From NCBI GenBank assembly GCA_021813595.1, contig JAKAKF010000218.1:7863-71862 (forward strand): a stretch of DNA of 64,000 bases, in the 5' to 3' direction. Below, in pieces: positions 34,847 through 43,678 of this stretch; position 1 is the stretch's first letter, and each line of letters begins with the position of its first letter. The notes under the pieces are model-generated. The model saw only the letters and a list, made by a program, of their open reading frames with translations, searched no databases and was not told the DNA's origin. Source of the DNA: a bacterium. Lineage in GTDB: Bacteria > SZUA-79 > Acidulodesulfobacterales > Acidulodesulfobacteraceae. A program made the position numbers and the translations under genes.

Positions 34847-36052
34847 ATGGATGTCGCACGCGGGGAGTCCTTTTTTAAATTTGGAATTTTAGTCAAATCT
34901 TTTGAAGCATTTCAACGTATTAAAGCAATAATTCTTTTGCTGGCAACTTTTATAATTTCATTTGCTATATTAATAGGATCTATTGCTATAGCAACTGATA
35001 TGGCGTATAGAGGGCATTCCGCTATTGGAAAATTTGTTTCTATTATAGGGGTAATATTATACCTTATTATCTACCTTATAGGTTATACCGCTACCGGAAA
35101 AGTATTAATGGAGCATGCCAGAAATAAGGCGTCTATTCCCGTAATGGACGCAATAATATTCGGCATATTTTCGTTTTACCGTATTTTAATTTCAGAAATA
35201 ATATTAGCCATAGTTCCTTTGGTAGTCGTTATAATTTCTCTTATTTATTTTTTCATAGCAAAAATACCCGGGTTAGGCAAACTTTTAGATTTTATTGGAA
35301 TACCGGGATTTACTATAATCTTTGCCATTATGTTTTTTGCAATACTTTTAATCAATTTTATGATCAACCCTTTAGTTTTTGACGGAAATAATTTAAAAGA
35401 AATTATAGTAAAAGCTTATAAGATTTATAAAAAACATTCAACTCTCCTTTTTGGTTACTTCATATTTTTAATGCAGGTTTTTGTTGTCTTAGCTTTAATA
35501 TTTATATTATTGACCGTATGTTCTTTTGCTCTTACGGCTTCGATATTAGCCGTTACAAGACCGACTTATTTATTATCAGGCGGTTACGGCGGTTCTATGC
35601 TGGGAATGTTAAACGGAGGCGGCGGTATCATGTCCTCTCTTTCAATGTTCGGGGGCTTTGTAGGATTCGGCGTAGGTATTATATATATGCTCTTAATGGT
35701 TCTTCTTTTCGTATATTTAATGTTAGGACAGAACTATATATATTTAGACGTAATATCAGATATGAATTTTGACGATGTCGATGCACAGTTTAACGACGTT
35801 ACTTCCAAATTAAAATCCAACATAGAAAAATATAAAGAAAAAGCGGCAAGCATGAGCCAAAAAGGCAATACGGCGGTTTCTCAAACAACCCCTTTACAGC
35901 ATCCAGGACAAGAACAACAAACGTCTCAGTCAGGCAGTACAGGTTCATCAGACGCTAAGGTCGATGCAGGAGTAAAATTTTGCACCAACTGCGGAGCGCA
36001 AAATCCTTCTGATGCTTCATTTTGCGAAAATTGCGGAAATAAGCTTAGTTAA
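34847..36052 (+). CDS. Polytopic membrane protein with C-terminal zinc ribbon
   Basis: Not recognised as a named family. The 401 residues contain about six or seven hydrophobic helices (roughly 25-50, 62-85, 100-145 as one or two, 155-185, 205-235 and 275-300). A glycine-rich segment of about 30 residues (G-G-Y-G-G-S-M-L-G-M near 245) and a polar Gln/Ser linker follow. The last 24 residues are a four-cysteine zinc ribbon (C379, C382, C393, C396; C-T-N-C-G ... C-E-N-C-G). With an even helix count the ribbon would be cytoplasmic. GGAGGA directly before ATG and the promoter upstream suggest good expression. It is the first of three consecutive zinc-ribbon membrane genes. Confidence 0.7.
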   Translation: MDVARGESFFKFGILVKSFEAFQRIKAIILLLATFIISFAILIGSIAIATDMAYRGHSAIGKFVSIIGVILYLIIYLIGYTATGKVLMEHARNKASIPVMDAIIFGIFSFYRILISEIILAIVPLVVVIISLIYFFIAKIPGLGKLLDFIGIPGFTIIFAIMFFAILLINFMINPLVFDGNNLKEIIVKAYKIYKKHSTLLFGYFIFLMQVFVVLALIFILLTVCSFALTASILAVTRPTYLLSGGYGGSMLGMLNGGGGIMSSLSMFGGFVGFGVGIIYMLLMVLLFVYLMLGQNYIYLDVISDMNFDDVDAQFNDVTSKLKSNIEKYKEKAASMSQKGNTAVSQTTPLQHPGQEQQTSQSGSTGSSDAKVDAGVKFCTNCGAQNPSDASFCENCGNKLS

Positions 36053-36116
36053 TTTGTATATGTTTTGTTTATTGGCAGGATTAAGCAATACATAAAAAAA
36101 TAAAGAGGAAATAAAG

Positions 36117-37223
36117 ATGTTTTTTTGTAAAAATTGCGGTACGAAAATAGAAAACGATAGCGCTAAATTCTGCCCTAAATGCGGACAGAAATTCGAGCAG
36201 AAACAGACATCGGCGCAGCTATCCGCACCTAACCCTAACGTTTTAAAAAATGCAAACGCTTCGCCTTCGCCCGTTCAAACCCCCGAACATAACGTCAATT
36301 TAGTCAAAAACAATGAAGGCGCAGGCATTGGAGCCGAAAGTTCGATTCAAAACGGCGCAAAAGAAGGCATTAGTCCTAAAAATCCAAGCGGCAATAATTT
36401 ATCCTCATCAGCAACTCCCAAAGCGCCGAAAATGCCTCATCAAGACGACGGTAAAAAAGGAAAAGGATTATTGATCGCTATTATTGTTTTGGCGATTATA
36501 TTAATAGGTATTGGTGGTACTGTTTTTTATTTATTTAAAACAGGCAAACTTAAAAAAATAGAAAAAAAAATATACAAAGTTCTTCATATTAAAACTAAAA
36601 ATCAATCCGAAAAACATAAGCATAAGCATCACGGTAAATCCTCAAAGAAAAATAAAAATAAAAAGAAAAATAAAAAGAACAAGAAGAATTCCAAAAATAT
36701 TTCTAATTCAAGTAATCCTGCTAATTCTTCAAATGTAAGCAATTCTGCCACTTCTGCACCGACTTACGTTTACGCTAATAATAATAATTCAAATAGGTCT
36801 AATCAAGCCGGTGGGTTTTCCGCATTTAAAACTTACTTGAGTTCTGCAAGCCCGAATATTGTCGGTATTTCGCCTCTCGGCAGTGCAGCGGGAAACGCCC
36901 CTGCTGTTATAATTTCAAACGTTATGGCAGACAGCGTCAGCGCTAGTCCGGGCAGCACAATTAATATTCATTCCAAATTTTATGCCGAGACCCCGCCTAA
37001 TCCGTCTTCGCAGAGCGTAAAATTGACATACGAAGTTTACGGAAACGGTCTTACGGCTTATAACAATTCATACGTCAACGTCGATAAGCCCGGAATTTAC
37101 AACGTCAACCTTGCCGTGAAAATTCCGTCTAATTTTCCGGCAGGAACATATACCTATGTTCTTACGGTAACTTCTACGGCGACGATCGAAGAATCGCCTG
37201 CGGCTTATATAAAGGTGCAGTAA
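36117..37223 (+). CDS. Single-pass protein with N-terminal zinc ribbon and extracytoplasmic beta domain
   Basis: Unrecognised 368-residue protein. A four-cysteine zinc ribbon opens it (C4, C7, C19, C22). A Pro/Ser/Asn-rich linker leads to one transmembrane helix at about 118-141 (G-L-L-I-A-I-I-V-L-A-I-I-L). A very basic Lys/His/Asn stretch (about 155-195) and an Asn/Ser spacer follow. The C-terminal 110 residues look like an Ig-like or CARDB-type sandwich (A-V-I-I-S-N-V-M-A; P-A-G-T-Y-T-Y-V-L-T-V). Topology should be ribbon inside, beta domain in the periplasm, resembling TcaA-type Gram-positive proteins. It lies 64 bases after the first zinc-ribbon gene. Confidence 0.7.
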   Translation: MFFCKNCGTKIENDSAKFCPKCGQKFEQKQTSAQLSAPNPNVLKNANASPSPVQTPEHNVNLVKNNEGAGIGAESSIQNGAKEGISPKNPSGNNLSSSATPKAPKMPHQDDGKKGKGLLIAIIVLAIILIGIGGTVFYLFKTGKLKKIEKKIYKVLHIKTKNQSEKHKHKHHGKSSKKNKNKKKNKKNKKNSKNISNSSNPANSSNVSNSATSAPTYVYANNNNSNRSNQAGGFSAFKTYLSSASPNIVGISPLGSAAGNAPAVIISNVMADSVSASPGSTINIHSKFYAETPPNPSSQSVKLTYEVYGNGLTAYNNSYVNVDKPGIYNVNLAVKIPSNFPAGTYTYVLTVTSTATIEESPAAYIKVQ

Positions 37224-37324
37224 AAAATTAATTTTATATTGTATTATAAATAATTAAAATATTATTTATTAGATTTAATAATTATAAAAAATATTTCTAT
37301 ATTTAAAATTAGGAGGTTTATATC

Positions 37325-38050
37325 ATGAATTCATTGCAAAATTTAAATTATTTTATTCCTTTGGTATTGATTATTATTATTATTGCAGCTATATTCAGAG
37401 GTAAAAAGACAAATTCGACATCATTAGTATTAACTAAATTTTATGTAAACGAAGATGATTCTAATAGAATATTTGTTTCAATATCCGGCAGAGGTGAAGG
37501 GATAATTGCTTGGCTTTTGACCAAACTAAAAATATACGGCGAAACTACATTCGAATTAAATAATGACTGTATATCTATGAATTATTTGAGCATGCAAGGA
37601 AATGTTAATCATATAATTCCGCTAACATGCGTTTCAAGCAGTTATTGCGGATATACGCAATCGATTATAGCGCTTATTCTAGGAATATTTTTTTCATTAA
37701 TAGGATTTTTTATGTTATTGATTCATTCAATTAGATTGCAAGGGTTAGGTTCATTAATTTCTGGAATTGTTTTATTGATAGTTTTTTTCTTCTCTAAAAG
37801 ACTATTTATAACTGTTGAAACAAGAGGAGGACTAACGCCTGGTATAAGATTTAAACGAAGTATAATAGGCAACATTCCTGTGGATTTTAATAAAGCCAAA
37901 AGCGTTGTCGAAATTATAAAAAATAAAACAATTCAAAAGACTTCATTTCCAACAATTAAAATGGTAGATAATGGTATTTGTTCAAACTGCGGTTTTAAGA
38001 ATGCTCCTGAAGCAAAATTTTGTGAAAAATGCGGGCAAAAATTGGCATGA
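37325..38050 (+). CDS. Membrane protein with PH-like halves and C-terminal zinc ribbon
   Basis: Unrecognised 241-residue protein. It has an N-terminal helix (about 9-24), then a polar beta-rich part (about 40-110) and a helical hairpin (about 114-162). A second beta-rich part (F-I-T-V-E-T-R-G-G near 160, then I-R-F-K-R-S-I-I-G-N-I-P-V-D) and a helix come next. The last 24 residues are a four-cysteine ribbon (C219, C222, C233, C236). The split beta-rich parts recall bacterial PH-like domains interrupted by membrane hairpins; this is inference. GGAGG precedes the ATG. The gene ends 15 bases before a strong hairpin terminator. Confidence 0.68.
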   Translation: MNSLQNLNYFIPLVLIIIIIAAIFRGKKTNSTSLVLTKFYVNEDDSNRIFVSISGRGEGIIAWLLTKLKIYGETTFELNNDCISMNYLSMQGNVNHIIPLTCVSSSYCGYTQSIIALILGIFFSLIGFFMLLIHSIRLQGLGSLISGIVLLIVFFFSKRLFITVETRGGLTPGIRFKRSIIGNIPVDFNKAKSVVEIIKNKTIQKTSFPTIKMVDNGICSNCGFKNAPEAKFCEKCGQKLA

Positions 38051-38064
38051 TTTTTGAAATAAAA

Positions 38065-38112
38065 TATATAAAGAGTTGCCGCTAAAAATAGTTAGCGGCA
38101 ACTCTTTATATA
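38065..38112. terminator. Bidirectional hairpin terminator
   Basis: A perfect 21-bp stem (38065-38085 with 38092-38112, core AAAGAGTTGCCGCTAA) and a six-base loop lie between the convergent third zinc-ribbon gene and the alcohol dehydrogenase gene. The A/T-rich ends supply T-runs on both strands. Confidence 0.85.
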
Positions 38113-38159
38113 TAATATCATTAATAATCAGCACATTATTTATAAACTCATCAATAGCG

Positions 38160-39314
38160 TTAATAGCTATTCTCCAACAGTCTTAAAATTCCGTTCTCGT
38201 CAATTTCTGCAGGATTGTTTTCTATAGCAAATCCCATAGTAGCAAAAGCTTCTTTTGCAATTTTTTGAAGTTTGTCTTTTTCGACGCCGAGATCTTTAAG
38301 TTTTACGTTAATATTTAAAGCGGTAAGTATATCTTCTGTCTTTTCTATCAAAGACATTGCATATTCATCGTCGCTTTTACCCGCTCTTTTAATGCCGAAA
38401 TGGTGCGCTATAAGCATATAATCCCTTTTGCACGCATTCAGATTGTATTTCATAGATTCCAGCGCCAGAACGGCGAGTCCCGCTCCATGTGCAACATTAG
38501 GATAATTTCCTGATACGGGATGTTCCATTGCATGCATTATTCCTACGCCTGAAATATCTATGGCAAGTCCCGCAAGTGCCGAGGCAAGCGCCATATTGCC
38601 TCTTGCCTGCATATTATCGGGTTCGCTATATGCTTTAATCAAATTGTCTTTTAAAAGATAAAACGCCTGCATACAGTATGTGGTAGAAAACTCGTTTTTT
38701 GCCTTTCCGGTAAATGCTTCAAAAATATGGACGAATACGTCGAATCCCGTCGTTGCCGTGACATAATTAGGCATTGACGAAGTAATTTCCGGGTCTATTA
38801 TAGCCTCTTTCGGATACATACATTCATAACCGAAGCCCGGTTTTTCGCCGGTCGCAGGATTGGACATAACCGAATATCTGTTTACCTCGCTTCCCGTTCC
38901 TGAAGTTGAAACTATGGTTATAACCGGAATCGCATCGTTAGCCTGAGTTTTTAAGTATTCCCATACCGGAATATCTCCTTTTGCCGCAACCGCTATTGCC
39001 TTTGCGGAATCGAGCGGACTTCCGCCTCCTAAACCTATTATTAGGCCGACGCCTTTTTGCTTTGCGATTTTTGCAGCTTCGTCGATTTCGGTAATAGTGG
39101 GGTTAGGCGTTATACCGTCGTAAATAGTTACCGTTATACCTGATTCTTTTAAAATTTTAACAAGCTTATCTAACGTTCCGGTTTTTTGCATTGAATTTTT
39201 TCCGGTAACTATTAATACATTATCGGAATATTTCTTGGCAATTTTTCCCGCTTCAGAAATAATGCCTGCGCCGAAATGTATTTTAACCGGATTATAGATG
39301 GTGAATTTTGTCAT
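38160..39314 (-). CDS. Iron-containing alcohol dehydrogenase
   Basis: A group III Fe-dependent dehydrogenase of 384 residues. It probably interconverts an alcohol and aldehyde or ketone with NAD(P)H, such as butanol- or YqhD-type enzymes. Visible are G-G-G-S-P-L-D-S-A-K-A near residue 97 (cofactor binding), S-T-S-G-T-G-S-E-V near 137, and the metal-ligand region with H-V-F-E near 192, H-A-M-E-H-P near 261 and H-G-A-G near 277. A G-rich ribosome binding site lies close upstream. It stands alone on the minus strand, divergent from pstS, with no dehydratase or acetaldehyde dehydrogenase next to it. The substrate cannot be told. Confidence 0.9.
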   Translation of the reverse strand: MTKFTIYNPVKIHFGAGIISEAGKIAKKYSDNVLIVTGKNSMQKTGTLDKLVKILKESGITVTIYDGITPNPTITEIDEAAKIAKQKGVGLIIGLGGGSPLDSAKAIAVAAKGDIPVWEYLKTQANDAIPVITIVSTSGTGSEVNRYSVMSNPATGEKPGFGYECMYPKEAIIDPEITSSMPNYVTATTGFDVFVHIFEAFTGKAKNEFSTTYCMQAFYLLKDNLIKAYSEPDNMQARGNMALASALAGLAIDISGVGIMHAMEHPVSGNYPNVAHGAGLAVLALESMKYNLNACKRDYMLIAHHFGIKRAGKSDDEYAMSLIEKTEDILTALNINVKLKDLGVEKDKLQKIAKEAFATMGFAIENNPAEIDENGILRLLENSY

Positions 39315-39413
39315 GTGTTTACCCCCTTAATAATATTAATATTAACATTGGTATTAATATAAAAGAAATTAATTTCGACTATTATATCATACAATTTTGC
39401 GGCCTTGCCAGAA

Positions 39414-39472
39414 TTGTTACAAAAATTTAACATAATTGTAATAAAATTGTAATAAAAATCTGTTATGATAAT
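39414..39472 (+). promoter_or_regulatory. Pho-box-like 11-bp repeat array and promoter of the pst operon
   Basis: Units of exactly 11 bases run in phase: TTGTTACAAAA (39414), ATTTAACATAA (39425), TTGTAATAAAA (39436), TTGTAATAAAA (39447) and a weaker ATCTGTTATGA (39458). This fits PhoB sites, which are direct repeats of a T-G-T-x-A-x core plus an A/T spacer with 11-base period. The -10 candidate TATGATAAT (39464-39472) follows at the distance expected when the Pho box replaces the -35. pstS starts 63 bases downstream. Confidence 0.7.
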
Positions 39473-39534
39473 TAAAGCAATAAATTTTGCGATAAGACAA
39501 ATCAAAAATTTAAATTTAATTATGGAGGAGATGT

Positions 39535-40635
39535 ATGAACAAAAGCAGTAAGAAAAAAATGCTGTTGGGAGTTGCGACGGTTTCTGCCGTCGTCGGATTA
39601 TCGTTTCTTGTTTCGGGATGCGCTAAATCTAAAACTCCGGCGGCAAGTTCCAGCGCAAAAGTACCGGCGGGTACACTGACTATTTCAGGCTCTACAATGC
39701 TTTATCCGTTAAATTCCGTTTGGGCGGTTGAGTATCATAAACTGCATCCGAATGTTACGGTTTCCGTTGCCGGTACGGGTTCGGGGTTTGGAATTTCTAA
39801 CGCAGCCGACGGCAATATTACCATAGGAGCGTCAGACGCTTATCTTACTAAAGCGTTCAAAAAAAGGTACCCTAATTTAATTAACGTTCCTGTTGCTCTC
39901 GACGATGCGCAGGTTATTTACAACATCCCTGGAATACCCAACAACGTAAATCTTAAAATGACGCCTAAATTAGTTGCCGAAATTTATATGGGCAAGATTA
40001 AAAACTGGGATAATCCTGTATTTAAAAAATTAAACCCGCAGTATAAGTTTCCGAATCTTCACATTTTCGTAGTTCACAGAGCAGATGCAAGCGGAACTAC
40101 GTTTGATTTCACGAGCCTTTTAACCGATACGTCTAAAGCATGGGCAAAGCAAGTAGGACGAAGCCTTTCTCCTGATTGGCCAACGGGAAGCGGTTATCTT
40201 GGAAGCGATGCGGTAGTCGCGGCAGTTAAAAGTACTGCGGGAGGCATAGGTTACGTTGGGCTGGGATGGGTTTTGGAATATCATCTTGCAAGCGCCGCTA
40301 TGTTGAATAAAGCAGGTAATTATGTAGTGGGTTCGGTTAAAACGATAGCTGCTGCTGCAAACTCTGCATTAAAACAGGGCAGTTTCCCAGCTGATTTTGA
40401 TAAATCTATAGTGTGGAACGTTTCGGCTAAGAATGCATATCCCGATTCAAATTTTGAATTTTGGATGATTAAGAAAAAACAGCCCAATTCTTCGACGACA
40501 AAATCTATTAAAGACCTTGTGAACTGGGCGCTTGGTCCTGGACAGGCCGCAAAATATACCGTTAAGACCGGTTTTGCTCCTCTTCCAAAGTCTGTTTTGC
40601 CGAACGTTAAAAAACTTTTGGCGCAGGTAAAATAA
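39535..40635 (+). CDS. pstS: Phosphate-binding lipoprotein of the Pst transporter
   Basis: Captures phosphate in the periplasm and delivers it to PstCA. The 366-residue protein has a lipoprotein signal (L-V-S-G-C, Cys29), a Ser/Ala spacer, then I-S-G-S-T-M-L-Y-P-L (about 48-57), the first phosphate-binding loop. G-T-G-S-G-F-G-I near 80 and R-A-D-A-S-G-T-T-F near 182 are further ligand loops. GGAGG precedes the ATG. It is followed by a 211-base gap with a hairpin, then pstC. Confidence 0.93.
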   Translation: MNKSSKKKMLLGVATVSAVVGLSFLVSGCAKSKTPAASSSAKVPAGTLTISGSTMLYPLNSVWAVEYHKLHPNVTVSVAGTGSGFGISNAADGNITIGASDAYLTKAFKKRYPNLINVPVALDDAQVIYNIPGIPNNVNLKMTPKLVAEIYMGKIKNWDNPVFKKLNPQYKFPNLHIFVVHRADASGTTFDFTSLLTDTSKAWAKQVGRSLSPDWPTGSGYLGSDAVVAAVKSTAGGIGYVGLGWVLEYHLASAAMLNKAGNYVVGSVKTIAAAANSALKQGSFPADFDKSIVWNVSAKNAYPDSNFEFWMIKKKQPNSSTTKSIKDLVNWALGPGQAAKYTVKTGFAPLPKSVLPNVKKLLAQVK

Positions 40636-40662
40636 AAAATTATTAACTGATTTATATAAACG

Positions 40663-40699
40663 GCGCGATTGGCAGATTGATAAAAATGCTTTATCGCGC
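40663..40699 (+). other. Small hairpin between pstS and pstC
   Basis: GCGCGAT (40663-40669) pairs with ATCGCGC (40693-40699) around a 23-base loop. It is the only G+C-rich spot in a 211-base gap. It may stabilise the pstS transcript end or partly attenuate read-through, so that the binding protein is made in excess. A TATAAT at 40771-40776 could be the -10 of a secondary promoter for pstC, without a clear -35. Confidence 0.3.
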
Positions 40700-40846
40700 T
40701 GTTTATTATCCGCTATCTTATATAAGTATTACAGGAGTTATTTTTTTTAGAAAAATTAAAAATAATATGCTATAATTAAAAAAATTAATTAACGCCTAAC
40801 CTGAATAAAAAAAATATAGACCATAAAAATAGACATAACCATTTTA

Positions 40847-41791
40847 ATGTTTAACTTAAAATACAAAGACGATTTTTTTAAATTCATTTTATCGGTATTT
40901 GTTTTTGCCGTCGTAGTTATTTTTTTAATAGCAGTTATTGTTATAGTATATTATAGTTATCCGTCCATAAATAGATACGGCATATCTTTTTTATGGAGGA
41001 AAGAGTGGAATCCTCCGGCAGAAATATTTGGAGCCTTGACTTTCCTAGCAGGAACGTTTGCCGTTACTTTCCTTGCTCTAATATTTGCGATACCTTTCAG
41101 CTTAGGAATAGGGATTTTTTTACAGGAATACTGCCCTTTTTTTTTAAGAGGTATTTTTACCGTAATTATTGAAATGCTTGCAGGCATACCCAGCGTTGTT
41201 TTCGGGGTGTGGGGCGTATTAACCGTAGTTCCCTGGTTGAGGGAATCAGTAGAACCTTTTTTTAAAAGTCATTTTTCAGGCATACCGTTTTTAAAGGTGG
41301 AAGAAAACATAGGTTACGGCATCCTTGCCGCCAGCATAATAGTCGCTTTCATGATTTTGCCTATAATTGCTTCGATTACCAAAGATTCTCTGTCTTCGGT
41401 GCCGAAACTCGCTAAAGATGGAGCGCTGGCGATGGGCGCTACTAAGTTAGACGTAATAAAAGACGTTTCTATGCCTTATGCTTTGAACGGAATATATGGA
41501 GGAATAATTTTAGGATTTGGAAGAGCCATAGGGGAAACCATAGCCACCGTCCTTTTAATAGGCAACCAGGCGGTCGTTCCTAAATCTTTATTTAGCGTAG
41601 GATATACAATATCTTCTATGCTAGCCAATACATTTACTTTTGCCGTTATCAGCCCTATATATGCCTCTGCCGAAGTTGAATTGGCGCTCATTCTTTTATT
41701 AGTTAGTCTTATAGTTAATATTGTAGGAAGAAATATTTTAAATAGAGTTATAGGCGGAAGATTTAGCAGGTCGCAATTCGGCGGCGGTTAA
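40847..41791 (+). CDS. pstC: Phosphate ABC transporter permease PstC
   Basis: One of two membrane subunits of the high-affinity phosphate importer. The 314 residues have six predicted helices and the binding-protein-dependent transport signature with the EAA-type loop G-A-L-A-M-G-A-T-K-L-D-V-I near 190. I-I-L-G-F-G-R-A-I-G-E-T-I near 222 is characteristic of PstC. No clear ribosome binding site precedes the ATG. It lies upstream of pstA by about 60 bases. Confidence 0.93.
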   Translation: MFNLKYKDDFFKFILSVFVFAVVVIFLIAVIVIVYYSYPSINRYGISFLWRKEWNPPAEIFGALTFLAGTFAVTFLALIFAIPFSLGIGIFLQEYCPFFLRGIFTVIIEMLAGIPSVVFGVWGVLTVVPWLRESVEPFFKSHFSGIPFLKVEENIGYGILAASIIVAFMILPIIASITKDSLSSVPKLAKDGALAMGATKLDVIKDVSMPYALNGIYGGIILGFGRAIGETIATVLLIGNQAVVPKSLFSVGYTISSMLANTFTFAVISPIYASAEVELALILLLVSLIVNIVGRNILNRVIGGRFSRSQFGGG

Positions 41792-41854
41792 TATAAATAT
41801 ATATAATTGCGCTTACATATTATATCAATAAATAATTTAATTAATTATCCTATA

Positions 41855-42766
41855 ATGGAACAACAATTACATGACCCGGTTTTTCCGATAGATAAAGGTT
41901 ATCTTAAAAGAAAAAAAATATATAATAATATTGCATTTCTTTTTGCGACGGCGGCATTTATAATCGGGGCTTTTCCGGTTTTTCATATTATTTATAAAGC
42001 TATCGCCATAGGATATAAATATCTTAACTGGAATTTTATATCTACTTTGCCTACAGGTTTTCCTATCGGCGCAGAGGGCGGTATATTAAACGCCATTATA
42101 GGCGACTTATATCTTGTAGTAATAGCTTCGGTTTTTGCTATTCCTATAGGAGTCGGGACAGGTTTATATTTATCTCTTTTTGGAAAAAAAAGAACAAACT
42201 TCTTTTTAAGGCTTTTAAATGAGCTTATGATAGGAATACCGTCTATCGTATGGGGTATCGTGGGATTTTATATATTTTCCACTAATGCCGGTTTTGGTTT
42301 TCATTTTGGATTTTCGGCTCTTGCAGGAGGATTTACTCTTGGTTTTATAATGACGCCTATTATCGTGCTTCTTACAGAACAGGCAATTAATCAGATTCCT
42401 GCAAGTTACATAGAAGGCGCTCTTGCTCTTGGGGCAACTAAATTTCAGGCTACAAAATCAGTCATACTAAAGGCGGCTCTTGGCGGCATATTTATAGGAA
42501 TTCTGCTTGGAGTGATGAATATTATCGGACAGACGGCACCGCTTTTATTTACAAATTATTATAATACAGGTATGCCTACAGGGGTTACGGGCCCTGGAGG
42601 AGCGGTAGGAGACATGGCTATGCTGATATTTATATATATCCATGAACCTTCGAGGATATTGCATTACAAAGCAGAAGCAGCTTCGGTAGTTTTATTGCTG
42701 TTTATATTTTTATTAGATATCGGATTGAGGCTGATAAACTATTTAGTTAAAAAATTTATTCTATAA
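41855..42766 (+). CDS. pstA: Phosphate ABC transporter permease PstA
   Basis: Second membrane subunit of the phosphate importer. From ATG 41855 it has 303 residues and six helices, with the EAA-type loop G-A-L-A-L-G-A-T-K-F-Q-A-T near 188 and I-G-Q-T-A-P-L-L-F near 225. The frame is open upstream to a TTG at 41807, but the extra 16 residues are not family-like and ATG is preferred. Neither start has a strong ribosome binding site, so coupling to pstC is possible. Confidence 0.9.
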   Translation: MEQQLHDPVFPIDKGYLKRKKIYNNIAFLFATAAFIIGAFPVFHIIYKAIAIGYKYLNWNFISTLPTGFPIGAEGGILNAIIGDLYLVVIASVFAIPIGVGTGLYLSLFGKKRTNFFLRLLNELMIGIPSIVWGIVGFYIFSTNAGFGFHFGFSALAGGFTLGFIMTPIIVLLTEQAINQIPASYIEGALALGATKFQATKSVILKAALGGIFIGILLGVMNIIGQTAPLLFTNYYNTGMPTGVTGPGGAVGDMAMLIFIYIHEPSRILHYKAEAASVVLLLFIFLLDIGLRLINYLVKKFIL

Positions 42767-42817
42767 AATTTATCGTATAAATTATATTATAAAAACAAAA
42801 AAAGGAACCATAATTTT

Positions 42818-43624
42818 ATGTCAAATGATAAAAACGACTTAAAGCCGGTAAATTCTGTTGACGGCGATAATGATAATATAATAGTAAACGTAAAGGATTT
42901 AAATTTTTATTACGGAAATTATCATCTGCTAAAGTCGATAAATCTTTATTTTAAAAAAAATTCGGTATGCACGCTTTTAGGGCCTTCTGGATGCGGCAAA
43001 TCTACTTTTTTAAGAACTTTGAACAGGATGAACGATTATACGGAGGGCGCAAGGCTGACCGGCGAAGTTTTGATAGACGGAAAAAATATATACGATAAGT
43101 CGGTCGACGTGGTAGAATTAAGGCGAAATATAGGTATGGTATTTCAGAATCCTAACCCGTTCCCTAAATCTATATTTGAAAACGTTGCATTTGGACTAAA
43201 AATTCACGGCATAAAAAATAAGGATTTTATTGTAGAAAGAGTCGAAAAGTGCCTTAAATATGCGGGTCTTTACGATGAAGTCAAAGATAAACTGAATAAA
43301 TCCGCTTTATCTCTTTCGGGAGGACAGCAGCAGAGATTATGTATCGCAAGGGCTATAGCAACCAATCCCTCAATATTATTAATGGACGAACCGACGGCAT
43401 ATCTTGATCCGGTTTCAACCAGTATCATACTTGATTTGATTAATTCCTTTAAAAAATATTATACTATTATAGTCGTAAGTCATAACGTTCAGCAGTCAGG
43501 TAGAATTTCCGATTACAGCGGGTTTTTTTTAGACGGGGAGCTCATTGAATTCGACGAATCCGGAAATTTCTTTACCAGGCCTAAAGACAAAAGAACGGAA
43601 AACTTCATAACAAGCAGATATTAA
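42818..43624 (+). CDS. pstB: Phosphate ABC transporter ATPase PstB
   Basis: Energises phosphate uptake. The 268 residues contain Walker A G-P-S-G-C-G-K-S-T near 55-63, R-N-I-G-M-V-F-Q-N-P-N-P-F-P near 105, the ABC signature L-S-G-G-Q-Q-Q-R-L near 167 and Walker B L-L-M-D-E-P-T near 187. The N-P-F-P after the Q-loop is PstB-specific. A polar leader of about 20 residues precedes the domain. AAAGGA lies before the ATG. Confidence 0.96.
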   Translation: MSNDKNDLKPVNSVDGDNDNIIVNVKDLNFYYGNYHLLKSINLYFKKNSVCTLLGPSGCGKSTFLRTLNRMNDYTEGARLTGEVLIDGKNIYDKSVDVVELRRNIGMVFQNPNPFPKSIFENVAFGLKIHGIKNKDFIVERVEKCLKYAGLYDEVKDKLNKSALSLSGGQQQRLCIARAIATNPSILLMDEPTAYLDPVSTSIILDLINSFKKYYTIIVVSHNVQQSGRISDYSGFFLDGELIEFDESGNFFTRPKDKRTENFITSRY

Positions 43625-43678
43625 ATAAAATATTAAATAAATATAAATATATATAATATTAGGGATAGAGAGGTTACG

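Noticed and set aside
34847..38050. Zinc-ribbon cluster as an antiphage defence system
   Set aside because: No nuclease, NTPase, toxin or reverse-transcriptase motif was found in the three proteins, so defence is not supported beyond novelty of the cluster.
39315..39413. Additional operator for the alcohol dehydrogenase (TATTAAT/ATTAATA symmetry near 39335-39357)
   Set aside because: Seven-base A/T-only arms are expected by chance in DNA of this composition.
39311..39505. Minus-strand reading frame of 64 codons upstream of the alcohol dehydrogenase
   Set aside because: It covers the Pho-box-like array and promoter, is Ile/Asn-rich as random AT-rich DNA would be, and has no ribosome binding site or family pattern.
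41807..41854. TTG start for pstA adding 16 residues
   Set aside because: The extra residues are not family-like, and ATG 41855 begins the usual polar leader before helix 1.
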